This document shows positions 38,313 to 47,875 of a DNA stretch of 64,000 nt, one piece after another (the first letter of the stretch is position 1; the number at the start of each line of letters is the position of its first letter). The position numbers were made by a program, and so were the translations under genes. The notes below the pieces were generated by a model. It was not told the origin of the DNA, did no database searches, and was given only the letters and a program-made list of their open reading frames with translations. The DNA comes from Zychaea mexicana. Lineage: Eukaryota > Mucoromycota > Mucoromycetes > Mucorales > Lichtheimiaceae. The stretch is from NCBI RefSeq assembly GCF_025766255.1, contig NW_026516726.1, positions 124,001-188,000 on the forward strand, written 5' to 3'.

Positions 38313-38385
38313 TGGAGCAGTGGATAGAGTATCAGACTGCGTGAAAAGAGACAATGTAGCACCACATAGTAGGCGGTTCTTAGTC
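38313..38385 (+). other. Pol III-like A- and B-box pair at the end of segment E (copy B)
   Basis: TGGAGCAGTGG (38313-38323) is close to the tRNA A-box, and the following GATAGAGTATCAGACT resembles a tRNA D-arm and anticodon 5' strand. GGTTCTTAGTC (38375-38385) is a weak B-box. Box spacing is about 60 bp, somewhat long. In copy A the A-box region (near 10050-10080) carries a small insertion. It may be a tRNA-derived head of a SINE-like repeat. Confidence 0.35.
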
Positions 38386-38655
38386 TTCCTAATATGTGAG
38401 CTACAAGAAGATTATTACTGCAGTCAGCCTTCCTACAGTAGTGCCTTCTTTTTTAGGCCTTATTCCATCGCTTTTACAACATGGCGACGAAATGTGGGTT
38501 TTACCGCTGCTGGTGCTGTTGTTACTAGAATATCTCATTGTCGTTGTTGTTTACTTGTTCAAGACATAGCACGCATCCAAGTGCCATGCTAGATCCACAC
38601 CCCCGTTGTATTCTGTTCGCAGTTCGCAGGATCCTATGCCATTCGAATGTAGATA

Positions 38656-39170
38656 TTAGTTTTGTAGCGTGACAATTGTAGGACAATCAATATTGCATTG
38701 GCGACACGCCTTGGATACAGTCATGCACCGAAGGATGTCACCAAAAGAGAGCTCGTTTAGGATCACGGTGAGCACATCGGAAGGTTGTACTTTCATCATG
38801 TTCTTACGCTTTTCAAGCATATGGTGAGCTTCATTGGAGAGGTAGAATAATGTGTCTGTCAGCACCGTAATTCAGAACCCTGCGCATATCGCTATTGCTT
38901 TCTTAAATCTCTGTTGTCTGATAAAAAATACGTGCGGCGATACCATATGTCCTCAAATAGCCGGGGAAGTTGTCGACAAAGAATAAGGCATCACTATACA
39001 CCTTAGTGACTTCGCCCTGTTGCGCGTATGCTTTGACGCGGACTGCCAGGAACTACACTAAATATCTGTGTAGCTGAGCGAGTGCTGAGGTAGATTCATG
39101 AACTTCTGTCGCGAGATTGCGTGCTTGGAGGGTTTCGCTTTGATTTATGCAAAGTGTCTTCCAGTGAAGC
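38656..39170 (-). pseudogene. Broken F-box/TPR-like protein gene (copy B)
   Basis: This is the counterpart of 9215-9729. The TPR-like part keeps ALFFVDNFPGYLRTYGIAARIFYQTTE in a longer frame than copy A but has an in-frame TAG after HRYLV. The F-box part (VQPSDVLTVILNELSFGDILRCMTVSKACR) ends at 38656-38658. Comparing the two copies shows which lesions came after duplication. Confidence 0.5.
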
Positions 39171-42058
39171 CAGCGTTGACAACTCGGTCGCAGAGTCCAT
39201 GTGGGGATCATGAGTTGTGACGATTCCACCAGTACGCCGTTGGCAAGTACATTGTCTTGGGCAACAGCGAGAACAGGCCATACTATTATATCAACGACTT
39301 TTAGCTGTCACTTATGCCTCCGTTGCCATCGCAAACGTCTATTACATCAAAGCGACAAAAGGTCGCGCGATACACGCTATTAAAAAAACGTAAAGGTTAC
39401 AGATGGAAGAGCTATTTTATTGATTCAAAGAATATAAGAAAAATAACAAAGGTCAAAAAAGTGTCTAGCTGAAGAAAAAGAAGAAGGCATTGGCAGTTCT
39501 CTCGTCCATTAGTTTGACAATGAACGAGAAAGAAGGAGGTTGAGAAAAGGCACAAAGCACCTTTCAACCTCCATGTCCACCACAGCCTCAGTCCCAGCTC
39601 GAAGCTGGAACCTACACCGCCAATCCTTCCAGCAAGCCTTCAGGAATGACACCAATGCCAATGCCTTTTCCGTCAATTCCTTATTCCCTCAGTCCCTCAA
39701 GCGTTATTTCAGGACTATCTGACAGACACACCATACTCCGGAGAGTACGGCACGTCCAGGCTACAACAGACACGCTTGTGATCGTCCAAGGCGGGACCCG
39801 ATCGTTCAGGATAGCCACTGAAGGTGATCGAGCTCTTCTTCGCGGGGCCGATGCGACTAATGGTCTCCCAAAATGAACAATAGACCTCGACGTAGCGCCC
39901 ACCTTTGTGTCAAGCCAGGAGTCGAACCTGCAAACGTGCCCAGAAACACTACCGACACATACAAAAAGTTGGTGGACCTTTGAAAAAGGCCACTACGGTT
40001 ATTCACAGCTAAAACACGGGTGTGAGCGTGTGTAAAGCAGCAGAAGCAGTGTTATAAAGGAATTTACCTGTGCTTGGCTTAAGGCCGCGTTTATGACGAT
40101 TACGACTGCGCGAAATAGAAAAGCATGGAGATAAGGGAAAGAGAAGCGAAAAGGCAACTGAGCTGAGATAGCCGGACTTTATAACCATGGGAATTCTTAT
40201 CGATTCTGATTGGCCGCCGCTTGAACAGCAAACTTCTCAAAGCTGCCCCGCGCAAATTTTGTGATTTGGGTTGGTGTACCCATAGTCGTATCCTAGAATG
40301 GACGATACTGCTTCTGTTGGATATGCAGTTCTGCACCACTCCCTCTTTCAATGAAGATGGTGATGAAGTACGCCATGCGCATGTATGGATAAATAACAAA
40401 TAGTAAATGCACGTTGTTTGCAGCTTCACGCGACAAACATGATGTGACATTTAAACAGGTCGATAAACAACCTCCTTTTACTTTTCTCAGCTACACATCC
40501 ACCAGCTTTTAAGATTACTACTGACAAGTACTGTATCATACTCATAAGCTCAAGTTTCAAATGGTAGTACAGACAACGACAGCGCGACGCTTCTTGTCTT
40601 GCCTTCTCGACATCCACCTTGCCACGAGCATGCAGCGACAGTTTAAGCTAAATATAATTCCCCCACATCGTTCTGCAGTGAAACTTAAGCAGAAGAGCTC
40701 AGCTGAAACTACATCCCCACAATCACTGAAGCATAAAAGTTAAATGAAGCACAAATGTGCATATGTAAATTGTCACCGTACAGTGAACGCCGGCTGTATA
40801 CAATTGTTCTGAATTTTAGCTAATGCAAACTCTTTCAGATAGAAGATCAAACCACTCTATATCATGATAATGGATTGTACTGATGTTTTGCGGCATGATA
40901 AGCGCTTTTTAAAAGAAGAGCTAGAGGAGCTTCTCCTATGATATCATCACTTAGTGTTTATTAGTAATGAGAGCAAGATATCGAACATAGTAGAGACTGT
41001 TCTCTATGTCATGCTCTGTGTGTTTCGGTATGATTTTGAGATTACTAGCTTATAGATACATAGACTTACATTCTCAAATTCTATCGTTCTAAGCAGAATC
41101 TTGGCTTGCTATGATGTTTTTGTTCAACTATAGACGTCCGACGGGCAGTGGTTTTCAATGAATAACAATACCGGCAGTTGTATGTATGCATCATAGAAAT
41201 CGCTCTTGAAAGCCGTTCCTCGGCTCGTATTCAGCCTCCTTGGGAAGCATCTTTGCAGGCAGGTAAAACTGCAGCTAACTCAAGCAGAACCACTTGGATT
41301 CAATGAGATCGTATTAAATTAGCAATAATATGTTTAAAGTGATAAAGTAAACAGCAGGAGAGGCTTAACCAGCGACAAACACTGTAAGAAAGATGTAGGT
41401 TGTGAAAGTAGGACTTTTTACTCAGGAATCTCTCCAGCAGTCTCTCCCTGCACGACCTGATTTTCGATTTCAAACTTGGCGTCACGTTGAAACCAGAGCT
41501 TGCAAGTATGTTTCGTGCCCTTTGCTTCGGTCCTTCGTGTACACCGGTCCGCAATAATTTGGACGTGAATTTTTGCTAGTTTGGCTTTGTAAGCATCCCG
41601 TATCATGCATAATGCAATGACGCCAAACAACCTGACACAAACCGCGCATTTGCTTATAACTTACTTGAGAGCTGCAATCAAGGCCTAGATCGTATAGAGA
41701 CGACATGTTCGAGCGTTTGTTAGAGACGGGTTTGCTCGACATAAAGTGTAGGTGTGGATAAAGAATAGACTTTGGAACGGACTTGGGCCACAAGTCATCT
41801 TTCCGCTCAGAATTCTCGTCGCATATCGAGCACACTCGTGTTTCGTTTTGCACAATGTTGTGAGTAAAGTCATTTGTTATTACTTCACATTGGAGAGAGA
41901 GGCGCAAAGACGTTAGAGAATGTGAAAGAGAGACTGCGTTACTTGGACGACGAGATCCTTGTGTAACTTAGACCCGTTCAATTGTTTTGCAGGATGACTT
42001 GTCGAAAGATATTGCTGTATTAACGCCTTTTCTTACCCATTCACAATTGTATATATAG

Positions 42059-42564
42059 GGAAGAAGACGGAACCTATACTGACGAAGATACTTTGAAGCT
42101 GATGGAGTATACCAGCAACTGTTTGAAAAATGAAATGAGTCAATACCCATACGCATCTTGGACGACATTCAGACGACGACGTATATTTGCCGTACAAAGT
42201 ATTGGGAATAAATTGACCTTGCTATCAACCAGTCGTATGGAAGTCGGAAAATGGTGCTTTGTGGAGATACGGTCTGCAATTGTACCAAGGGACTGGGAAG
42301 ACCGATTATACTTGAATCATTTGATGGAATTATTGATGAAGCTGAAGGTAAGATTACAATCAAGTTATAGTTATTTGGAAACAAATAGGAATTATTGACA
42401 ATATACATGCATATCTGACGATGACATCTTAGGAAATGCTTCTTGAATAAGAAGAGTTAACAATGCTTTTAATACAACAAGAATCAGGAGTGTCTCCTGT
42501 TGATGCCGAGGACACCATCAAAGCGGTCAATCGATCCGGTCAAGCGATTAAGGAATTGTACTAG
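42059..42564 (+). pseudogene. 3' fragment of a lineage-specific gene, cut at the edge of the repeat
   Basis: An exon opens after an ATATAG acceptor (42057-42058) and stays open to a GTAAG donor at 42348: EEDGTYTDEDTLKLMEYTSN, YPYASWTTF, FAVQSIGNKLTLLSTSRMEVGKWCFVEIRSAIVPRDWEDRLYL in successive parts. A second exon, after CTTAG at about 42432, gives EMLLE, an in-frame TAA, then QQESGVSPVDAEDTIKAVNRSGQAIKELY and TAG at 42562-42564. It resembles the C-terminus of a large uncharacterised protein family I associate with mucoralean genomes, possibly the family of the 58.6-60.7 kb pseudogene. Its 5' part is absent, and copy B begins 45 bp upstream. Confidence 0.5.
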
Positions 42565-42922
42565 TCTTAAATCCTAAATAGCATTGTTATTCTTTTCTGC
42601 ATTAAAGTATATTTTTACCCCAATCTCGTCTTCAACCACCCTTCCATCATCCATCGCAGATGCTTTGATGCTGAATCATGTCTATGACTTTAACCTGGAC
42701 TCGATATTCTCGCACAACACTAGCACAGGCATAAATCATACCGCGGCCTGCAATCCCTTTGATTTTGACGGCCTACAAATCTCCAACTTTACAACAACAA
42801 TAGTCTCATTTCTTTCCTCCATACTGCATGAATATACCCCACCATTACCACTCCAACACTCAAGACGAAACGAGAGAATAACTTTGATAGTAGTGCCGAT
42901 GGTTTGGCATTTTGCTGCCACG

Positions 42923-43333
42923 ATCCGCACCAAGGGTGAAGCTGGTACGGGCAACGTTGTTGAGGATGTCCGCCACATGCGCACCGTCAGTGGCGAGATC
43001 CGTCGCGCTGCTTCCATGACCGACGAGGAATTGTATGCTTACGCTAAGGACATCCAGCCTCCCTATGACCTGCTTAAGGAAACTGCTCGTTTGGGCTGTC
43101 AACTTTGCCGCTGGTGGTGTTGCTACTCCGCTGATGCTCTTATGGCTCGGGTATTTTCAAGTCTGGTGAACTTGCCAAGCGCGGCCCGTGCCATTGTCCA
43201 GCTGTGACCCAGTACAACGACGCCAAGGTCCTCCCTGAGGTTCATTTTTTATGAAAACCTTGGTAAAGCTATGGTCGGCATCAACTTGGATGAACTTTCC
43301 GCGGACCAGAAGATGGCCAAGCGTGGTTGGTAA
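42923..43333 (+). pseudogene. PDX1: PDX1/SNZ (pyridoxal 5'-phosphate synthase) 3' fragment, disabled
   Basis: The sequence [48 protein letters not shown], then in other frames [35 protein letters not shown] and [16 protein letters not shown] with TAA matches the last 40% of PDX1. Deletions are evident: the residues between ARLG and VNFA and those between TPADA and GSGIF are missing. Frames change at least twice. A functional PDX1 makes vitamin B6 with PDX2; this copy cannot. The sequence to the left (42570-42920) does not match PDX1. Confidence 0.85.
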
Positions 43334-43377
43334 AATCACCCACTAATTGTTCTCTTCCCAGTCAATTTTCCAAAAAT

Positions 43378-43781
43378 TCTCGTGTCGTCAACGCTTCCAT
43401 GCTTACCACCAAGCCCAATGTCCAGGAGCCCGTCTACCTCGTCGAAATCCAGTGCCTCGACTCTGACATGGGTGGTATCTACTCTGTTCTTCACCGTCGT
43501 CGTGGTATGGTCTTCTCTGAGGAGCAGCGCCCTGGTATCCCGATGATGAACATCAAGGCCTACATGCCCGTCAACGAATCGTTGGGTTTCACCGCTGATT
43601 TGCGTGCTGCCATTGCTGGTCAGGCCTTCGCTCAAGCCGTCTTTGATCACTGGCAGGCCATGACTGGCGACCCATTGGAACCCGGTAACAAGGTCTACGA
43701 TACCATCCGTAACGTCTGTAAGAGAAAGTGGGTCTCATTTAAGATTTTCCCGGTCTCGACAAGTACTACGACAAGCTTTAA
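43378..43781 (+). pseudogene. eEF2 (elongation factor 2) 3' fragment, disabled
   Basis: The frame reads [80 protein letters not shown] and [20 protein letters not shown]. These match domain V of eukaryotic EF2. A one-base shift near 43735 then puts the true ending [11 protein letters not shown] and TAA (43779-43781) in another frame. Only about the last 130 of some 840 residues are present. It starts within 50 bp of the end of the PDX1 fragment, right after a TTCTCTTCCCAG stretch that looks like a splice acceptor. Confidence 0.88.
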
Positions 43782-44422
43782 ATGGACTCGTTCTCACATT
43801 GCCAATGAAAAGGTTAAATTCTTTTTTTTAAAAATGCGCAAATAAACATCCTTTTTAATCCTTTTATACAGGCATCTCCATGGCAGAGAGGACATGAGTA
43901 CAACAACAAAAGAAGATATACCAATATATGCTTCATTCTAGTTGATTTTTCTTTCTTTTTGTGTGTCTATCTTCACTGCCACCATTCCAACGACAAAGTC
44001 GTCAACTACGCCTACCATTTTTGTTAATTTGGAGTGGATAACGGCATCTAGGAACATCACACAATGTGCTCTTACACTAGTTTGGCTCCTTTTCTAGTCG
44101 GATGCTAACTGAAATGGTCCGGCTGACAATGTACATTATACCCATGATTTTATAACCTGACACCACATATTCAATCTAAAAGTCTACAACATAATGTAGC
44201 TTATTGTTATTTACCCCTTATTTTGCTGACTATCATTAAAAAACAACAATGTAGATTAGCTGTAGTAGTTAGTCTCCACATGAATTTCGATTTTCATTTG
44301 TTTGTGTAACATATTTTTTTGACACTCTTTCTAAAAACATACGACATTGTTTTTTTAAAGTGCGACACTTCTTGCGACATCAATTTGGCAAAAGGTGTAC
44401 TTCCTTCTTTTCAAATTTAGCC
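43782..44422. other. Upstream region of the eL14 gene
   Basis: An AT-rich 640 bp stretch with several short T-runs. No open frame is supported. It should contain the ribosomal-protein promoter, but I see no clear motif. Confidence 0.4.
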
Positions 44423-45229
44423 ATGGTGGTAAGTAGCATGGTGGATTGAAGGCATGGAGAGAATGTGATAGATGGATGAATAGATGGAAGTGGTAGGCTG
44501 AGGATGGATGGATTGAGTGGATGGATGATCCATTGGAAATAATTACTCGACGCATCATCATATGGAGACGGACGATTCGCAAAAAACTGAATTCGACATC
44601 ATTTAACGAAATCCCATGAATCCTAAAATTATATAGCAAGGTTCGTTCAAGCGTCAAGTCGAGGTTGGCCGTGTTGTCCTTCTTAACGACAGCAACAAAT
44701 TGGCCGTCATTGTCGACATTATCGACCACAAGCGCGTACGTTTTTATTCCATTTATAGTGACCGAGAACTCAATCGTTGTACATCTATACCATCATCCTT
44801 TCTAGCATCTGACACACACGCATATATTTTATCCTATAGGCTCTCATTGAAGGCCCTACCACTGGTGTCGTTCGCCAGTCCTACCCCTATCAGCACTTGA
44901 CCTTGACCAACTTGGTCGTCAAGGACTTGCCCCGCAGTGCTGGCCAGGCCACTCTTAAGAAGTACTTGGAAAAGAGCCAGGTTTTGGCTACCTGGGAAAA
45001 GACTGCCTGGGCCCAGAAGCTCCAGCAGCGCCAGGTCCGTGCTGGTTTGTCTGATTTCGATCGTTTCAAGTTGGCCAAGCTTAAGAACCAGGTAATAATT
45101 CTGGTGAAATGGAGAGAAAGAGTATTGGAGTGTGTATGTTTATACCTTCTTCTAACACTTAAATCTAAATGATAGCGCCGTTTCCTTGTCGGTTCTGCTG
45201 TTGCCCAAGCCAAGAAGCAGGTCGCTTAA
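44423..45229 (+). CDS. RPL14: 60S ribosomal protein eL14
   Basis: Four exons: 44423-44428 (only ATG GTG), 44637-44735, 44840-45091 and 45176-45229, all in phase 0. The protein reads MVQGSFKRQVEVGRVVLLND, KLAVIVDIIDHKRALIEGPT, TGVVRQSYPYQHLTLTNLVV, AWAQKLQQRQVRAGLSDFDR and ends AVAQAKKQVA. This is the usual 135-residue size for fungal eL14, a structural protein of the large subunit. A two-codon first exon with a long first intron is common for ribosomal-protein genes. AATAAA follows 5 nt after the stop (45234-45239). The gene is convergent with the LRR gene. Confidence 0.95.
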
Positions 45230-45507
45230 TTTCAATAAAAATCCCTTGACGCATTGAAAGGACCTTTTACTTTTGTTTTCAGTTGCGAGTGGTTCTTGGA
45301 TAACAGCACTTGGAAATTGTCTATGATTACTGGAGAAAGAGAACTCTCATGCAAAGGATCGAAGAAAACTGGAGAGCAGACGCTGATTGAGAATGCGGTT
45401 GGAAGAAGGAAGAAAGACGAAGAACGTTATATTTAAAAAAGGACAAAAGGAAAAGGGAACAAAGAAGATAAAGACATGACACGATGGTAAATAACTACAA
45501 GGAAATT

Positions 45508-47657
45508 TCAAAAGGTACCACTTCGATCTCTAGCGGTGATATGGGGTGCAACATGAAGTAGGTCGGCATTGATGCCGCCGTCTACGGGTATATGCTTTTG
45601 TTTGCCGCCCTGATTCGCCACAAACGCTCGTCGCAGCCCACTTGTTGAACTCCCACTTGAGCTAGAAACACCTAGCATTGCAGCATCCATACTGGAAGAG
45701 GCCAGCTCGCCCAATGGATGTTCACCGTCGCTTTCGAGCAGCACGTCTCGTTGACTACTGCTTGCGTTCCATGGACGCTGCCGGAGTGATGAGCTGCTGA
45801 ATGAGTTGGATAGTGACGAGGGTGAAGATGATAAAAAGCCTGCCAACCGCCTGGTAACTGAAGCGGTTGACGACGCTCTGGGTCGTTGCTTTTGCTGTCG
45901 TGTCATAGTGGTAGTATTGGTGGTAGAAGAGGTAGTAGACGATGCTGAATGAGATGGTGGCAATGCTGGCAGGCTAGGTTGTCGTTTGAGCGAGCCGAGA
46001 CAGAGTGATGAACTCGAATTGCTGCGTGTGGATAGCTGAGAAGAGGTAGATGATGACAGCGTCAGTGCAGGCGAGCCAGCTCGACTGGGGACGTCACTGT
46101 AAGCACGGGCGCGATTCAAGATGTTATGGCGTGTCGACGATGGTGTATCGGCCAATCCGTCGGTATTTACAACGTTTCTGACGGTAGCATTAGATTGAGG
46201 TGTGCTGAGGGGAGGTGGAGCGAACAGCGCCATCAAGCGGTCATCCTCACTATTCCAATGAGCGGCGCATAGCTTGTAATCCAGTGCGATAGACTGGCGA
46301 GTAGAGCGTTCAATAAAGCGGCCACGGGTAACGAACGAGTCGAAAAAGGGACCGCTGCAAAAGGAGCAGGTCTGTACGCGGCCAAAGTACTCCTGAATGT
46401 GGTCGGACATGTATTCAGGCACTGGTACCTTCATCCGCACAGCTTCGCGTGCGCACAGTTCAAAAAGAGAAGGCGGGTCGTGATCCAAACGATGTGAGAA
46501 TTCGGCGACAAACTCGCAATTCTCTGCTGTCAGCTTCCGAAGCGATGTAAGACTGCCAATTTCTGCGGGTAGAGACGGGAGCGGGTTGTTTGAGACATTC
46601 AAGGAAATCAGACCACGCAGCTTGGCGATCTCCCGAGGGACATGTGTCAGCTTATTATCGTTGGCAGTAATCACAATCAATTTGGGGAGGTCACCGATGG
46701 ATGGCGGCAAGGTCTTGATGTTGTTATGGCTGATGTTAAGTGCCGTCAGTTTGGTCAGATACGAGATGGTATCGGGCACAGACTCCAGCTGGTTGTGCGA
46801 TGTATCCAGGATCCCCAGGTTTTTGAGGTAGCCGAGAGTGCGCGGCAAGCTGGTCATTTGATTATGGGATCTACATACACGCACAATGCACACACAAACA
46901 GACAGAACCGATCCTGACCGGTTAGAGAGAGAATTAAGGAAAAAAAGGAGGGGTGGGGATAGGAGAGCAAGGGGGACGAGAAATCTAATCCACACATCCA
47001 AAAGGAAGAATCAGGTGCCATTAATTAAACAGAAACCAGGACTTACAAATCCAACTTCGTGAGACAGTCGAGATATCCAATGCTCGGGCTCAATTTGATC
47101 AATGATCGCCCTGAGAGATCGATGGCCAAAGATGTGTTCGTCAGTCTATTGTGCGGACGGTTGCGACCTGGTGTAACCTCACCAATGGTAAGCTTTGCCC
47201 AGCCAGGTTGACCGTCTTGGGCGCCAAGTTCATTGTCAAGCACATCCTCCAGCACATTGCTATTGTCACTGTAGTGGATTACATCCGGGTAGTACGTCTC
47301 GTCAATGTAGGCGAGATCCTTGGCCAAATCCCGGCGGACAAGTGATAAACGCTTGCTTTGTCGACAAAATTCGCACTCTTGATCAACTTTAGTTGCTACG
47401 ACGACACTCTCAGGCACACTCGAGTTTCCAAGTTTGCTGTTTCGCCGTCGTTCTTGTTGTTGCTGGCCTGCAGCGCAGTTGTTTTGGCACACCATTTCAA
47501 GTTTGTACAAGTGGGGATTTGCGAGCACATGATCAGTCTGCTCAGTACCGTCGTCGTTGCGGGCCTCAAGGCCCTGGAGATCAGCCACCTCTTCTTCTGA
47601 ACGATTGACATAACCGAACGTGAGAGGAGCGTGTTGTTTGCTGCTGTTTGCTCCCAT
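45508..47657 (-). CDS. Leucine-rich repeat protein with predicted N-myristoylation (LRRC58-like)
   Basis: Two exons. The first (47657-47047) starts MGANSSKQH, a strong N-myristoylation pattern, and enters the LRRs (LAIDLSGRSLIKLSPSIGYL). The second continues with at least five repeats: HNQMTSLPRTLGYLKNLGIL, HNQLESVPDTISYLTKLTAL, HNNIKTLPPSIGDLPKLIVI, DNKLTHVPREIAKLRGLISL and NNPLPSLPAEIGSLTSLRKL. Next come LFELCAREAV and a Cys module CSFCSGPFFDSFV..CAAHW like that of LRRC58. The tail of about 250 residues is Ser/Thr-rich and low-complexity, ending DRSGTF. Such proteins are probably membrane-associated scaffolds; the function is not established. Start codons of this gene and the golgin lie 218 bp apart. 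Confidence 0.82.
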
Positions 47658-47875
47658 TGCCCGTTGTTTTTCGCAACAGCGTTTGTTTTAGAGAAAGTGT
47701 TGTGGAAAGTAACTTGGAGAAAAGAAAAAAAAAAGCGACCAATAGTAAAAAACGTAGTGTGTGCTAAATTTATACCTTTCCTTTTTTGTTTCGTCTGAGG
47801 TTAATCGAAGTTTCTGATGTGGAGGACCCTAACCACCGCACAACAGACTACTTTTGCTCGTTTCGGAGATCGTCA
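47658..47875. promoter_or_regulatory. Shared promoter of the LRR and golgin genes
   Basis: The 218 bp between two divergent start codons contains an A-run and a CCAAT motif (GACCAATAG near 47740). It must hold both core promoters unless a leader intron extends further. Confidence 0.45.

Larger units (their letters stand above)
38231..42014 (-). repeat. Segment E, copy B (inverted)
   Basis: The reverse complement corresponds to 6337-10172. All frame remnants seen in copy A recur here with substitutions and different indels, so the duplication is not recent. Homology ends at 42014 (GATATTG), where copy A continues into its private 6116-6336 stretch. Immediately right of it, at 42059, lies an exon of a truncated lineage-specific gene. 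No coding capacity for mobility is visible. Confidence 0.85.

Noticed and set aside
42584..43207. A single 207-codon frame running into the PDX1 fragment
   Set aside because: Its first 110 codons match nothing known and it leaves the PDX1 frame after a deletion, so it is a chance extension of a pseudogene frame.
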